Of a DNA stretch of 64,000 nt, positions 1-13,390 are shown piece by piece (within the stretch, counting starts at the first letter, position 1; each line of letters opens with the position of its first letter). The DNA comes from Phycomyces blakesleeanus NRRL 1555(-) (taxonomy: Eukaryota > Mucoromycota > Mucoromycetes > Mucorales > Phycomycetaceae), in NCBI RefSeq assembly GCF_001638985.1, contig NW_017265155.1:62001-126000 (forward strand). Reading direction: 5' to 3'. A program made the position numbers and the translations under genes. The notes under the pieces are model-generated. The model had not been told where the DNA came from. It did not search any database and saw only the letters and a list, made by a program, of their open reading frames with translations.

Positions 1-40
1 TGTATTGCTAAATTATCCTGATTGATTTTTTATGTCCCGG

Positions 41-710
41 CTAGATACGTACTGCTTCTTTTTCTTTCATATTATCCAGGTACATACGACATTCTCCAGT
101 AAATACAGCTATTATATATATATATATGTGTGTGTGTGTGTAATTTTCAAAAGAGAATATAAGCTTATGAAATATGAATATGCTTGCGTGAATAAGCAAA
201 TGAATCTCAAACACAAGATACAACAACCATGCCGGTGCCCAACCAAGTTTTAGATATATCTTCGTACTCTCCAGTCTCGCTTTTGTTTCTTACCAAGAAA
301 TGATTCTGCTATATTAATATCAAGAACGAGGCCTGTCATTTTATTGGTCAAGAAGCCTGAAACAAGCTGTATTAGGAAAGCAAATCATAAGTTTCAACTA
401 TTTTGTCTAGAAGAATCACCATCTTGGTGGATCCAGAGTTGAGTGTCTTTTTCAATAGCAGTCGTCTTCTTTGGCATCATCACAATCTTTGCTCTGGCCT
501 ACAAGTAAAATTAATAATAAGAACAATATCAATGGAGACAATATCAGCACTATGGATACGTATGTGGACATATTATATTTTCTCCGTTAATTGAAGACAA
601 GCACTTACATTAGGGATCACAGACGGGTCCCGGATATCCATAGCCAGGTTATTCATTTTGGATATAACATAAAAGTAGCCAAGAGGAAATTCTGACTTGG
701 ATACTGTCAT
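41..710 (-). CDS. Ricin-B-lectin-like small protein (4 exons, 110 aa)
   Basis: Four short exons (609-710, 399-498, 294-356, 41-108) join in frame from ATG at 710 to TAG at 41-43 and give 110 residues. Donors are GTAAGT, GTTGAA and GTAAGA; acceptors are TAG, CAG and TAG. The product starts MTVSKSEFPLGYFYV and has two beta-trefoil-like repeats: GYFYV...NLAMDI, a QLW motif (QxW-like) near residue 58, then LTNKMTGLVLDI. This GYFY/LVLDI/QLW pattern is what I know from ricin-B-type lectin domains of fungal proteins, which bind carbohydrate. Only about two of the three trefoil repeats are present, so it may be a fragment or a minimal lectin. There is no signal peptide, so it is probably cytosolic. 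It lies 0.57 kb downstream of VPS8 on the same strand. Family call is by eye; the exon chain is consistent at every phase. Confidence 0.6.
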
Positions 711-1281
711 GGCGTATTTTGAGGATTCTAGTTGGATAAAGAAAAAAGGGGGGAAAGCGTTGGATATTTGGTATTTGTTATTTATAATAGAGAAATTGGC
801 AGGTGAAGTAAGGTACCTGTGCGGTTAGTCAAATGGGGTTGTCCCACCCTCCAAGACCCACAATATTTGTCCGGGGGTTACTAATCCATTACCAACATGA
901 CATTGAATTTTGCTAATTACAACATATTCGAAGTACCTTCTATACTATGACGGTCTATTACATACATATAATTACTATATCTTAATTAAGACTTTAATAA
1001 TAGTACTCCATGAAAAAAAGTAGTGCTGTGATGACTTTTGTTTCAAAGAATACCTTTAGTTTCACATCTGTTAAAAAAAGAAAAGAAAAAGAGCAAGTGT
1101 ATGCATAATGATATTTTGAACGGGGATAGGAGTGGAATAGGACATGTATAATTTACTAAAAGAAAAAAGAAAAAAGGGCGATGACAAAGCTCCTATTTAT
1201 CAAATGGTGAAAGCTATTTGTGGATGGTATGTCATTTTATATATAATAGATTTGGTATGTTGTCAGGCAGTCTTGGCTTAA
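711..1281. other. Spacer between lectin-like gene and VPS8
   Basis: AT-rich spacer that must contain the VPS8 3' region and the lectin-like gene promoter. Includes A-rich runs (about 1010-1180). No further gene is visible. Confidence 0.5.
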
Positions 1282-4200
1282 TTAGGTTGCTCTTTCTTTC
1301 CCTTTGGCCTTGTCATTTTTTGGTTGACTTTTCCCTTTTGATGTACCGTTGTGACACTCTGTGCATACATGATGGTCTGTCCCAAGTTGTAGTTCTATAC
1401 ACTGACGATGGTAAGCATGTCCACACTGAAACACGACAATATCTTTTGGTCCTGGTTTGGTTACAGGTTCGTCTTCGTCTGATTCCATATCTATCGTGTC
1501 TTTTGTATCGTCTTTGGCCTCTTTAGATTCTTTGGATGATTCTTTCGGCTCTTTAGACTCTTTTGACTCTTTTGACCCTTCCCCTGGTTTTTCGGCTGCG
1601 GTATCCTCCTGGGTAACCTTGATTTCGCCCTCAAAACCCCACGCAAGTGGGCGTTGAAGTAAGGAAAGGTCAAGAATAGCAGCGCCACAAATCTCACACA
1701 CTGCACGTCGTGGGCGCCATCCTCTCCCCTTTTTACGCACCATTTCTTGCACACCCTCATAGAGGTCTCGATCGAACAGTTGATTCGTCATCTTCAGTAA
1801 TTTTCCTTCGTATTTGTAAGTGTCAAGCATACTCAACAAAATGTCACGGAAATCGGCAAAAGTTGTCTCTCCCCGTGTTTGAGAGCGGATGAGTCGTAGT
1901 AGTAGACGTGGTAATGATACCTGGGGTGATGTAGAGAGAAGTAAAGACGCAAGGATAGATTGTACGAATGATTTGAAGGATGACACTATGTGATTATGAA
2001 GTCCCTGGGGTATTGTGGCCGATGATGATTTTTTTATCGAATCAAGTGCACCGTAAATCTCAATAGATGCTTCTACATAGGCATCCAATAGTCTGAACCA
2101 CAGTAATTCCACTTCGTCATTTTCTAATTGCGGTCTATCTGGCTCTTCTTCTGGGTCATCAATAGAGTTTTGATCCGGTTCATCGTTATCTAATTTGGAT
2201 GAAACAACAGAGATACTGTCCCGGTCATCGTTAGAGGCAGCCACCTCTGTGGTATATGTTGACAGTGACATCCGGCTACTATTCTCGCACAAGAGAGTAC
2301 CAACACGCAGCACACCGTTTAAACCTATTAAGCAGCTACTTATTGTACTTTGATCTTCAAACGTCCACAGACGGGGATTAGCGGGAATTCCTTCTGATGC
2401 TTTTCCGTCTTCAGGAGCGTGGTCTTTAATGATTTGTAGTATTGTTGTATTTTTTTCTTTTGCAACTTCTAGCATCGTATCCAGTGCGCCTTTGGTGTCT
2501 CCTTTCTTTTCCATAATCCACACGACAGCATCAATGATATTATACTCTTCGCAGCTCTTCAAAAGATTGTCCAGGTTCACATTGTCGCCTAGCTTTGTAC
2601 TAAAGTAATCATACACACCAGAAGGATCAAACCGACACATGAGCTCAATATAACGCTCTTGGATAGCAGAGTCTACATTAGGTGTTCTATGCTGATAGAC
2701 CATCCCAGAATCTCTTGTGTGTGAATCGCTGGTAGCCACCTTAGGTATGTGTTTCTTGTCATCTTCTGGCTCCAAAAGTCCACGTAGATACAAGAAAAGA
2801 CGCTTGTCAGCTGTGGCATGATGTTCTTCTTCTTCCAGTTCTTGATCTTCCTCTAATAAGCGAATGGCTTTTGCATGCTCGTTATTAAAAAACTTTTCAA
2901 TAATAAACGCAGTTTTTTGACCATCTATTTCCACAAATTGTGATATCCGAATCATTATAACACTTTTCACTTCGTTCTTTTGCTTGATGTTGAGGTTGGA
3001 GCGATTGCCCAAAAGTCCTTGTACGCATTCAAAGACCATATTTCTCCGTTCATCATCCTTCAGGTATGCCTCAACTAACTTTCCGTATTTTTTGTCACGT
3101 CGGTACACATTCGTGAGGACCTTCCAGAAACCCGCCTCCTCGTAAAGTGTTGACATGTGTTCCTCGTTGACAGGTGTATAAATATTAAGTAAATTCTGGA
3201 CAGCTAGTTGTCGTTCTTCCCGTGTATCAGTGCTGGGCTCTTCTGCCAATCGAACCAAAATCTTGTTCAATGTTTTGGGAGGAAGTAAGATAAAGGTTGT
3301 GTATTTGTGAAGATTATTGGCTATAAACATGTAAAGCTGAACCAGATTATCACTAGAGGCATAGTCGTAGTTTGCTGGTGAATCTGAAGTGTGTCCTGAT
3401 CCATGGGTTGTAGAGTCTGACCCTTTCACACTGAAAGATTGGACAGTTGATGTGGATATTGATTGTTTTGGTCTAGGTGGCGGCGGTGGAAGCCCGCTAC
3501 CAGACAGCCCTCCTCCCATGACGTCCAACAATGTACTGACGATAATTTGTCGAGAGATAACTTTTCCTGGCAACTCATCCTCGAATGTCGAAGTTAAGAT
3601 ATCTTCTCCTCCATTGAGCCAAGGATCTTCAAACACAACCTCAAGTGCTTCTAGGAACTTTTTGGTGTTGAATCTAAGTAAGAGTCGCAAGTAAGGGTAG
3701 GTTGGCTCCGACATTTCTTCATCTTCCGTTGTTGTTAATACAAGTTTTCCACCAATACGCGGCCAAACAACGCATCTTCCAGAAAAAACAAAAGAATAAA
3801 CAGCACTCTTTGCCTCTGTTGCTCGTGAGCCTATCATCTGAAGATCGTCTGGAAATGACCGGCCTCGCAAAACCGACTTGAGGTATTCGAATAGTTTTTC
3901 AGTATTTTGTCTCAAGTTATTTTCAGGAGAGGGGCGTGGCCAAACTCTACTCTCACCACTAGAAACACGGGATCGCTGCGCTGGATTGGCTTGTTCGATT
4001 GTGGCTGACTGGCTCTCAGTCCGTAAAACACGACGGATAACCTTGAGCATTTCTACCACAGGACTGACGTAGTCATTCATACTCTTGTTCCAGACGTACA
4101 TCATAGCTTCATACAGACCCTCGCGATGACACATACTGACAATCTGGTCAATACTCAAACACTGAGGATTTACATGCCAAATTACTTGTTCAAGTTGACC

Positions 4201-6354
4201 AAGTAGTTTTTTCTCGCTGTAATGTTCTACCAAATCTTTCATAATAGAGGGTGGTATGTCTGGCATCTTGTCGTCTACAATATAGGGCGCTAATACTTCC
4301 AAGAAAACGCCTCTTACGCCCGATGCGGCAAAACGTTCGTACACTGTATCAAAAAGAAAATCGAGTTTTCCCATGCTTAAGCATGCTTTCATACACCCGT
4401 CTGCCAAATCATGAAAAAGAATCGAGTTTCCCCCCGCGATGTCATCCGTCATTCCTTCATAGGTGCGTTTGGAAGAGAAAGCGTAATTAAGAGAGGCCAC
4501 CAAAAGCTCCATCAGCTTTTCACCAACAAGCTTCTTACGAGCCTGTTCGTCTTCGGGAAGTCCAACGACCGTCTGTATACGTTGCCCATTGTAAAATAAG
4601 GTTGCAAGTTCAATACCTTCAAGGAAATCACCTGCTTTTACAAGAGCGAGAATACGATCTGCCCAAGACAAGAGAGTGCCAACAAATATTTGGCGCAGTC
4701 CCTAAGATATTTGAGACAGGTTAGTGGTCTACATTTGTATTATTATTATTTCTTTAAAAATATACGTACCAAAAGGAACATTTTGCCTTTGTAACCTTTC
4801 AATGAGTGATAGTATGCCATTTCAATAGTTTTGTGAGTAACAATGGTGTTGTTTGTTCCAAGAGCTGGTTTCTGGATTTGTACTATGGTCTCACTGGCTA
4901 CCTCCTTAAGCGGATTGTTAAACCAGTCGTGGTAGACTAGCTGCTTGTTCCGAATATTTGCTCTTTCTGTTTCTCTCATATTTTTTGGGTCAAACAAGAT
5001 CATCTCTTCGTTGGGTGTAAATAAGACAAGGATCTACATTATTAATCAAAAGATTCATATAAGTATTATGTTAAAAGAAGATATTTATGCCTCTAAAAAG
5101 GAAGGAAAAGAAAAAGAAAAAAGCATGTACCTGTCTGTTTATCCACTGAAGCCCAACAATAGGATCTCCACATTCCCATTCTCCTAGCTTAATAAATTCA
5201 AGCTTATTGCCTTTCTTTGGCTTGTTTCCTATTGGATTTCTGTTTGCCCTGTTGCCATTCTGCTGCTTTGAGTCAGCAGCTTCTACTCCAACACGGATAA
5301 TAAATAGGTGATACCCCCAAGAGAATGCAAGCATAGGATCCGTTGAAGGAAGAGAATCTTTAGATTTCTTGTCTTTTTTTTAAAAAAAAAAATTAGTGCC
5401 ATTATTTCAAATGCGTGTTTGTTATTTCTATCCTACCTTGGGGTTCTCCTTCATCGTGCATCCCAGTTTTGGTTACTGGAAGCCAAGCAAGACAGCCAGA
5501 AAGACTGTCGGCGTGTTCTTTAGAGTTTATAGATTCTTCTCTTTCAGCCTCAAGAGATTTTAAGCCATCTTTATTTACTACTAAACCAGTAGAATGGAGA
5601 TATTTTGGCTTCAGGAATTTGAATTGTGTTTGAGGTGTCGGCTTGAGACCTACGATAATCATCTACGTAGTTGTGATAATTTTAAGGGGTGGTTTTTTTA
5701 AAGAAAAAATTAGCATACATATTACATTATATGTTAATGGGTTTTTACTTTGTATGGGGTTAAGAGTGCGACCAATCCAAAACTCTCGGCCGGGTGTGGT
5801 ATATGCCCGAGTGGAAGGGGTTGCATCCCAAATACCGTACTGGGTTTCTTTGGTTTGGGTATAACTGGTATATCATCACTAGGTGACCCATATTGTCTGC
5901 TTGATGCCGCGGAAGAATAAGCTGGGTCTGAAGAAAAGGATATATTCTGATATCTTCCCAATATCCGGGTTGTGTCTACCGCATTGACCATAACAACCTT
6001 GTAAAGTAAATGGTAGAAAGCCATTCCCTGGTCATCGGCCGAGACAATTTCCGACTTTTTGATACTAATGAATCCTATGTGAAGAATCGCAGCACCCTTT
6101 ATATGACCTTCCTTCCTTAGAGGTGTTTGTTGTGGACCAACCGCATTTGAAGCCAATGCGCCAGCCAGTTGACTAGCCGGGAGGGGATCGATGGTTCGTA
6201 CAGGATAAGCCGGCTTTTTAATATTCCAAACAATTATATAGCCTTGGCTGTATCCACAAGCAATCGTTGTATGGTCGGCTGATATGGCTAGTGAGGTAAC
6301 AGATCCGACTTCTACAGCTACAAATATACATATAAATACACATGCACGCATACA

Positions 6355-6386
<32 letters not shown>

Positions 6387-8158
6387 TTAACTAGCCAACT
6401 TTCAAAATTCAGTCAATAATACGGCTTACCTCGTGCACTATCACCGAGAACACACTTCAGATTTTGAGAATAATCATATACAAACACTAGACTCCGGGTA
6501 GTTCCAATAGCTATCACACCACTAACCTTAAAAGATTGAAATACATTATATTGAGAATCAAACCCTCCCAGAATAAGAACACAGTCCCCAATCACTTACT
6601 GCAAGCACTGTCAGTAGACCACTATTTTTTCTAACAGAATCCGAGTACAGCTGTTCAGATATTTTTAGTAGTGGAGTCCACTTGAATGCTTCCCATGGTT
6701 CAACACTATCTTTACTCTCATTCTGTGGTGAGTCTGTACCATTCATAAGAACAGAAAGAGATAAAGAATGATCAGACTGAGTTCCAGCATCAGAGGATTG
6801 GTGAGATGTGGATGATTCGCCTGTAGAAGATCCGATGCGTCGGAAATTAGGGCTCGATGTTGTTCTGTTCTCTGAAAGCGAGAAATATGGGCTCGCTGAG
6901 GTACGACGTGGTGTTGCTGGTAAAGACGCAGATACGCTAGAGAACGAACCGACTGGTGCGGACGAATATGTTGAAGGAGACGCAGGGGTATTAGGTGATG
7001 TTCTGGAGATATCCGACGAAGAGTCCTTTGACACACAAGAAGATGAGACAAGCCTTTATATGAGACTCCCCCTGTTTCCACCTACAAAATGTATGCCGCT
7101 TCCGTCGGTTTCGAATATTTCTGAATCTTGGTACTCATCGCCGCTAGAGTCTGACTCATTGAGGATATTTTCTAGAGATAGATAATTGGCTAGAAGGGTA
7201 ATATTTCACAAGTAGATTACAACTAGTCATTACTTTGATTACAAGCCAAAAAGAAAAAGAAGAAACGTTCCCTTTTTATAACTTACCTTTTTTTACAAAC
7301 TCTTCGTAAAGACCGATTTCTTTGGCAATATCATCCAAAAGTTGTGTTACCTTTTGCTTTTTTTTCTCGCCAATATTCTGAGAATGGCGGCCATTTTTTG
7401 CAAGCGGGCCACCATGCAAATGGATAAACAAATCATCTTGAATTTTGTACAAAGAATCCAATCGTGCTCGAATTACTGTGTCAGACACAGAAGGCAGATC
7501 CAACTCTGGAATCCTCGAAGCATAAAACTTCTGCTCCAGTACAGTCAAGGATTCGACACCATTGATAAGACGTGTCTGGTAGGGAACGTCGTCAAGGAGT
7601 TTTGAGAGTGGATCTTGTTGAGCTCGAAAAAATGGCTTGGGTGACATCGGTTGAGTAAAAGAAGTTTGCATTGGTGTAGAAGGGCTTGGTAGAGGTACTG
7701 TAGGTTAGTAAAGCAGAATATATCGAAAGTCCAGTAGTCTACCTCGAAAAGTCACCCTTGCTGCTTGTCATTGAGCTATATGAATGTGTTCGACGATGAC
7801 TCATAAACGTCTTCAGGTTAGCAAGATACTTGTCAGCCAGAGAGCGATCTTCGAGAGCAGCCCTTAGTTCATCGGGAAGTTCTGCCGTAGCTGCAGTAAG
7901 GTCAATGTCCATTTGGTTAAGCAGCTCCTCTTCATCCTCTGAACTTTCTTCCAAGACTTCTTTTAACAATGCATCGTAATTGTTCCGAAACTTGACGGTA
8001 CTAGTGCTTGAACTTCTTTCCATGACAGGTGCTACAAGAAGATGAGGATTGACATTGCTGTCTGAATGATGTATAGGATTTGCTGTAAAGTCCGTTGTAA
8101 TGACAGACGGGCTGGTCTTGGTCGTTTCTGTCGAAGCAGTATCATCCATTGGATTCAT
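1282..8158 (-). CDS. VPS8: VPS8, CORVET tethering complex subunit (multi-exon)
   Basis: About ten exons run from ATG at 8158 to TAA at 1282-1284; the last exon (about 4700-1282) alone encodes about 1,130 residues. Vps8 is the Rab5-binding subunit of CORVET, which tethers early endosomes on the route to the vacuole. Order of parts: a Ser/acid-rich N-terminus (7743-8158); more low-complexity Ser/Thr-Pro sequence (6600-7190); a WD40-like beta-propeller region with VTSLAISADHTTIACGYSQG and IIVWNIKKP (about 5740-6320) continuing through exons at about 5430-5660, 5130-5340 and 4770-5020; then the alpha-solenoid with the Vps8 signature around YEAMMYVWNKS; and a C-terminal RING-like zinc finger (CEIC ... 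CGHAYHRQC ... CTEC, 1370-1710). Predicted length of roughly 2,000 residues is longer than yeast or human Vps8, mainly from the N-terminal extension and a Lys/Glu/Ser loop inside the RING. Exon borders in the N-terminal half are approximate. Confidence 0.88.
6353..6386. repeat. (CA)n(GA)n microsatellite in a VPS8 intron
   Basis: A compound dinucleotide run of about ten CA units followed directly by about seven GA units lies in the intron upstream of the WD40-like exon. Confidence 0.9.
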
Positions 8159-9322
8159 CGTGTACCGTGTAGATCAATAAAAGGTAATGTTCAAGATGAG
8201 CAGATGTTCATGCGTAGGGTTTTGGATAGAAACAGGCGCAACAATGGGGGTCACGCTAAAGTGGAAATCAGTCTGAACTTCCAAGGTTCGGTTCCGGGGC
8301 GCGTCCGAGTGAAAATAGACACACACAAACACACACAAACACAAAAATAGCCAAGCTAAGGTTAAAAAATTAATAAGGAGATCTATTAGAAGAAGGTCCG
8401 GCTAAAGACTCCAAGATATAATATATAAAATATAAAATAACAATGGTTTATAGGTGGAGTGTAGTTTTCCCCTTACTTTTCTACAGCGCGCTTTGTCCTT
8501 TTTCTCATTGATTCAGTTTCTCAGTTACCACAAAGGACACCCTATCACATGATCTTTATCTCACTTGGTGTAAGCCCCGCAAAACATATCACACTTACTG
8601 TTGATACTTGCTTATACAGTACTTGTTTGGTTTTATTTTCTTTTATTTCCTCCTTGATATTAAATATCTATCTTCTTTACTGAAATAACAAAGGAATATT
8701 TCATAGAAAAATTCTTGTTTTTTCTCATATTTTGACTCTATTGAAAATATGTAGATTATTTACTAGAACAAAATATGTAAAATTTCTTCTATACACTAAA
8801 TCATATTGATTTTATTATTTATTTATTCAGGGCTATTGCCAATAATGAAACTTGTAAAAAGAAATATTAAAAGAAAACTAGATTATTATTATATTTGGTT
8901 TGTATTTTATAAAGGATGTTAATCATAGTACTGCTGGCGTTGGTCTATAAACGCTTTATAAAGAATGATAATGAACAAATTTAACCAACAACTGCTTGAT
9001 CGGCAAAATCAGAGATATCATTATCAAAGCACTCAAATGATTTCACAAATACAATTTCGTTTTATACCTGATAGTACTTAATAATAAGGAATAATTTCAA
9101 AAGAAAAAAAAAACATGAATTGTATAAATAGTTATTATGTTGCCTTTATTATTTTATTTTATTTTTATCAAGAAAATATTCCAAGCATTTGATTTCAATA
9201 TATCATAGCATAGCTCCTTACCCTACCTGATTTAATATGTATATCTTTATATATATATATATAAAGGTGTATGTATGTACAGTAATTGTTTTTATTGTGT
9301 AGTGTATTGCGCATATATTCGT
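8159..9322. other. VPS8 upstream region, no gene seen
   Basis: AT-rich. The first 200 bases hold the VPS8 5' UTR and promoter, with CA-rich repeats near 8320-8345. The rest is poly-A/T-rich spacer ending at the 3' end of the next minus-strand gene. Confidence 0.5.
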
Positions 9323-11676
9323 TCATTTCTTTCTTGTTTCCTTTGTGATGTATGATGTACCAGAAAACCTCCATTCATCACCTTGAATACGCCACAGGTT
9401 TTGCTTTTCTTTGAACTTCTTTTTGAGTTCTGTGAGCATTACTGAATTTCTTTCTGGATCTTCGGGTTGTTGTACTTTTTGGAGTGAGAATGAAGCTACT
9501 CGGACGTCTTCTTGGAGTCTTTTTTGGCTTGATTGTAACGCTGCATCATTTGCCATCTCAAGCTCGTATCCTAGAGTGGATGGTGTGCGAGGTGATTGGC
9601 TGTTTTTATGAGACTCTTCGCGCTCTTCTTGAGCTACACGAAACAGCCTGTCGTTAAATGCACTCGAACCTCCATCCGATTTCCAAAAATCGTCTTCATC
9701 ATCGTTTTCTTCAGACATCTTTGCCTCTTCAGGTAATCTTTCATCATCAATATCTATCGGTAGTTCTGGATCAGTTCTCTGGCGTTTATGAGCTGGAGAG
9801 GATATATTATCCTCTGGTAACACCCGCTTGTTGAGTTTGTCTTTATGGATCTCCTTCCAGAACCGATTGCTGACTCTCCGCCCACTGGGTGACCTGTAGA
9901 TTGGCATGTACACATATATGTAAATTTTTAATACAAGAATAAGAACACAGATGAATAACTGAATAAATGAATACACATGTATATATAAATATATAAAAGT
10001 TCTATTGTGTATTTCTTCCTTTATAAGAAAAACTAGGAAAGTTGTACAAGCTTACACAATAATTCGAGCTGATTTTAGTCTGGCTTTAGGTATATCTTTC
10101 AAAAGACCAGCTGTCAGACCGTGAGGGGAACTTGGCTCTGAATGTTTTTCCCGAGCCTAGATTAATACAATAGTTTTAGATAAACGTTTTAATTCCTTTT
10201 TTCTTCTTGGAATTCTTAATTATTATTATTTTTATACATTTTTGTCTTGTTGAGATTTATCAGAAGCTTTACTTGTTTGAACGAAAGGTGCATTCTGTGA
10301 AGATACAGTTTGTACCGGAGGAGGAGGAGGTGGCGGTGGTGGTGATGGTGGTGGTGGTGGTTTCTGTGAGGGAAGGGCAGGAGAGGGTGTCGGAACCGAG
10401 GACGAGTGTGTTGCACTGATAGGTGAAGAATGAAATTGGCGATAAAACGAAGATGGTGTGTTATCCAATAGGTTTCGAGGGGATTCTGCCACTTCGCTGT
10501 ATTTTTTGAGCTCATTTATAGGTAAAGCAAGTGAAGTTGATGGTGAACGACAGTAATGCTCTCTTGTATTTGCTCGCTGAAGAACTAGCTCGGATTCATA
10601 TAACCTGTTTTCAGAAGATGGGAAAGGTGTTCTTGGGCTTTTGGCCAGCTCAGAAGTCTAAAAACGAAAGAAAGCGAAAAGAGAAAGTTCCAATAAACTT
10701 TAACATCTATTATCATATACAAATGTACACACGATCCAAGAATTATAGATGTATATGTAAGTATATTACCTGTAATAAAATATAATCCAAATTTTTTTGC
10801 AGCCGTTCGAGTCGTACGTTCTCTGCCATCAACATTTCAACAAGACGTGAGGCACGGTTATCTTCCTGTGGTGGTTGCGGTGTTTGGTGTTCAATCGAGC
10901 GAGAATCAAAAGAAAAGCTACTTTTTTTACTATGATCGATTGACTTCTCGAGTTGGTTATCATCTGAATCTTGTCGTGTGTGATTTATACTTGTAGGTTC
11001 TGATATTTTTTGTGGAGGAATACTGAATGTATTGTTGTAAAAGGAAGTTTCTTCATTAAATATATTTCTCGATGAAAAATTGTGGTCTTCTTCTACCGCG
11101 AGTGGAGTCTGTGTACCTACTCCCGATTGTAGTGTTAATCCTGTTTAATTTTGATCTACTTGGAGGAGCTAATGATTACGCACCAATGTCTTGTTTGATT
11201 GAATCCCTCACTGAATGTCTTTCCATAATTGGTGTCAAGAATGTGTGATTTTTATGCTCATTCAAGATCTGATCAGCATCCAAAGTTGATTTTGATGTAC
11301 GCTTTGTAATAGTTTTAAGAGTTTTCTGAGACTAATATAGTTATATACATATACATATATTTTTTGGAGCTTTAGTTAAAAGAAAACAATACTACTACTA
11401 CTATGTATTTTTTTTCTTTGGCATTTCTGTTTTTGTGAATGCTCTTACTCTCTCCTTTGGAATTGGGCTTATGCCTGTGAGCTCTGAAAAAGTTTCGTAT
11501 ATGCGACCAAGTTCTTTATTTCCTTTTTCACGAAAATCATTTAAAGTACTTGACAGGTATCGCCTAATTGGTGAAGGTGCTGGAGAAGTGGTGATCTGTC
11601 GGAATCGTTGATTGACTGGAGTCTTTAATGTCTCTTTGTCAGAAGAATAGTCTAATGACCTTTGTGGTGTGTTCAT
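9323..11676 (-). CDS. Unrecognised Ser/Thr-Pro-rich coiled-coil protein
   Basis: About six exons from ATG at 11676 to TGA at 9323-9325, roughly 630 residues. Visible parts: an N-terminal segment with SPAPSPIRR and ETFSELTGI; an exon (about 10790-11146) ending in a probable short coiled coil, EMLMAENVRLERLQ; an exon (about 10207-10665) rich in SP/TP sites with a long poly-proline tract (PPPPPSPPPPPPPPP, near 10320-10360); a short exon near 10065-10160; and a last exon with SPSGRRVSNRFW, an acidic stretch (EENDDEDDFW) and a charged C-terminal helix (LTELKKKFKEKQ). Many SP/TP sites suggest proline-directed kinase regulation, possibly in the cell cycle, but I do not recognise the family. Exon borders are approximate; the coding nature is supported by a consistent frame and composition. 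Confidence 0.6.
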
Positions 11677-12600
11677 TTGCTTTTAAGAAAACACAAGTGT
11701 GTGTATTGTGGGAAGGTACGAACAGCAACAACAAAAAACAGCACAACAAAAACAACTTTAGAAAAAAAAATGAAATTAAATAAAATTAAATAATATATTA
11801 ATGTGTTTTTTTGTTTTTTGTTTTCAGTGCTTTGCCTTGTAGCCGACCAATAAATACAAAAAAAAATGTGCTTAATTTGAAAAATTATATTTTCAAATTA
11901 GTGATATTTGCGCTCTAAATAATGATCTACGCTTTAGATATCCAATAAAAATGGTATATTTTCTAATTACCGTGACGACTTTGATAATGGGTGCGTGATT
12001 TTTTTTTCGATTAAAATAAGAATAGAAAAAGACATCAAGAATGTAAAGATTTACTATGTAAGAAATTGTGATTTGTGAATCTTAATTTATTAATATTCTT
12101 TTTTTTTCTGTTTCTTGATTTTTTTTCTTAAAAGAAAGTAAGTTATATACATATGCACATTGACGTCTTGTTATATACAATACGAAGCAGCGTGGCTTGA
12201 TATGTCGTGACGTAAGCAACTAAACATTGTATACCAAGCTTCGAAAGGGGGTTTCAAATTAAAGTCTAAAAAAAACATATATTTTTCTGTCTTGTGAAAG
12301 TTTAAATTGATTATAGAAGATCGAATTAAAAGAAAGAAAAACTTATCTCAAGTCTTGATACTTTTTTTTAAAAAAAAATTGTATTTATATTTTATGTTGC
12401 TCTTTCAAGGACCTTATACCCTTTAACATAATATATATATATGTGTGTGTGTGTGTATATTTGTGAAAATGGAGACCAAATAACTGTTCTTGTTAGCCAG
12501 ATATTGATCTGATTTAAATCATGAAAGATTAAAAGGTAAAATACTTATTGAATTCCAGTCTGAAACTACTTTATTTGGATCATTTGTGGAGTACATGTGT
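11677..12600. other. AT-rich spacer
   Basis: Promoter side of the coiled-coil gene, then poly-A/T tracts, a T8A9 tract near 12362 and a TG repeat near 12440. No gene recognised. Confidence 0.5.
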
Positions 12601-13390
12601 TATCTTACCACAGCTGTTGAATTTGTATGCTAAAAGCCATATGCTAATAAAAGACTCATTAATAGTTATTAAGCCTGGTAGTGGTAAACATTGTCATATC
12701 TTCAAAAACGCAAGTTTAATATGAGGTATACAAATCAACTTATGAATAGCGAATTATTCTATTGAGATTAATACCTTTCTAACTAGTAAAGTCTAATGGA
12801 ATGACCCTTTTATGTTTTCGTGACCAAATTTAATCTTTACCGAGAAAAAAGCTCTTTACTACTGATTTTTGGGAATTAAATTGTATACAACTGTCAAAGA
12901 TACTTAAAGAATAAATGAATGACAGTCGATAGCCAACCTCTACAGAAAATATCGATTTAAATAATAGTTCATATTTCGCTATTAACGTGTGTTGTCTTGA
13001 AACATCTTACATTATAATCTTATTAAAAAAGAAAGCAATTAGCGATCATACGAATAATAAAAATGAGGTTCATCGACTGAATTAAAGATACTGAATTGAT
13101 CTGGACAAAGTTAATGTTAGTTGCTTTTAGCTATTTTGATTATAGAGATCGACATGATAAACCAGATAATTATATTCACTTCTTTAGAAAATAATTACAT
13201 TAAATTAAACATTGGAAAAAGATAACTTGTGGACAAAGTGAATAACTGCTTTGGCTGTAGTCTATTGACTTGAAGCAGTACCTTGTAACTGGGCTGATTT
13301 TTTTGTACGCAATTGAATGATGAGATAGAATCGAGACTTGGATATGTAAGCATGTAATAATAGACTATGTAACACGATAACAAGGTGTCT
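12601..13390 (-). pseudogene. Coding-like debris, possibly an F-box/LRR relic
   Basis: The minus strand holds scattered protein-like stretches with plausible splice sites but no complete gene: YPSLDSISSFNCVQKNQPSY at about 13255-13345, and LITINESFISIWLLAYKF before a GTAAGA donor near 12610-12675. Stops interrupt the frames between them. The leucine-rich style resembles F-box/LRR proteins, but no F-box is clear here. It may be a decayed gene or chance open frames in AT-rich DNA. Confidence 0.2.
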
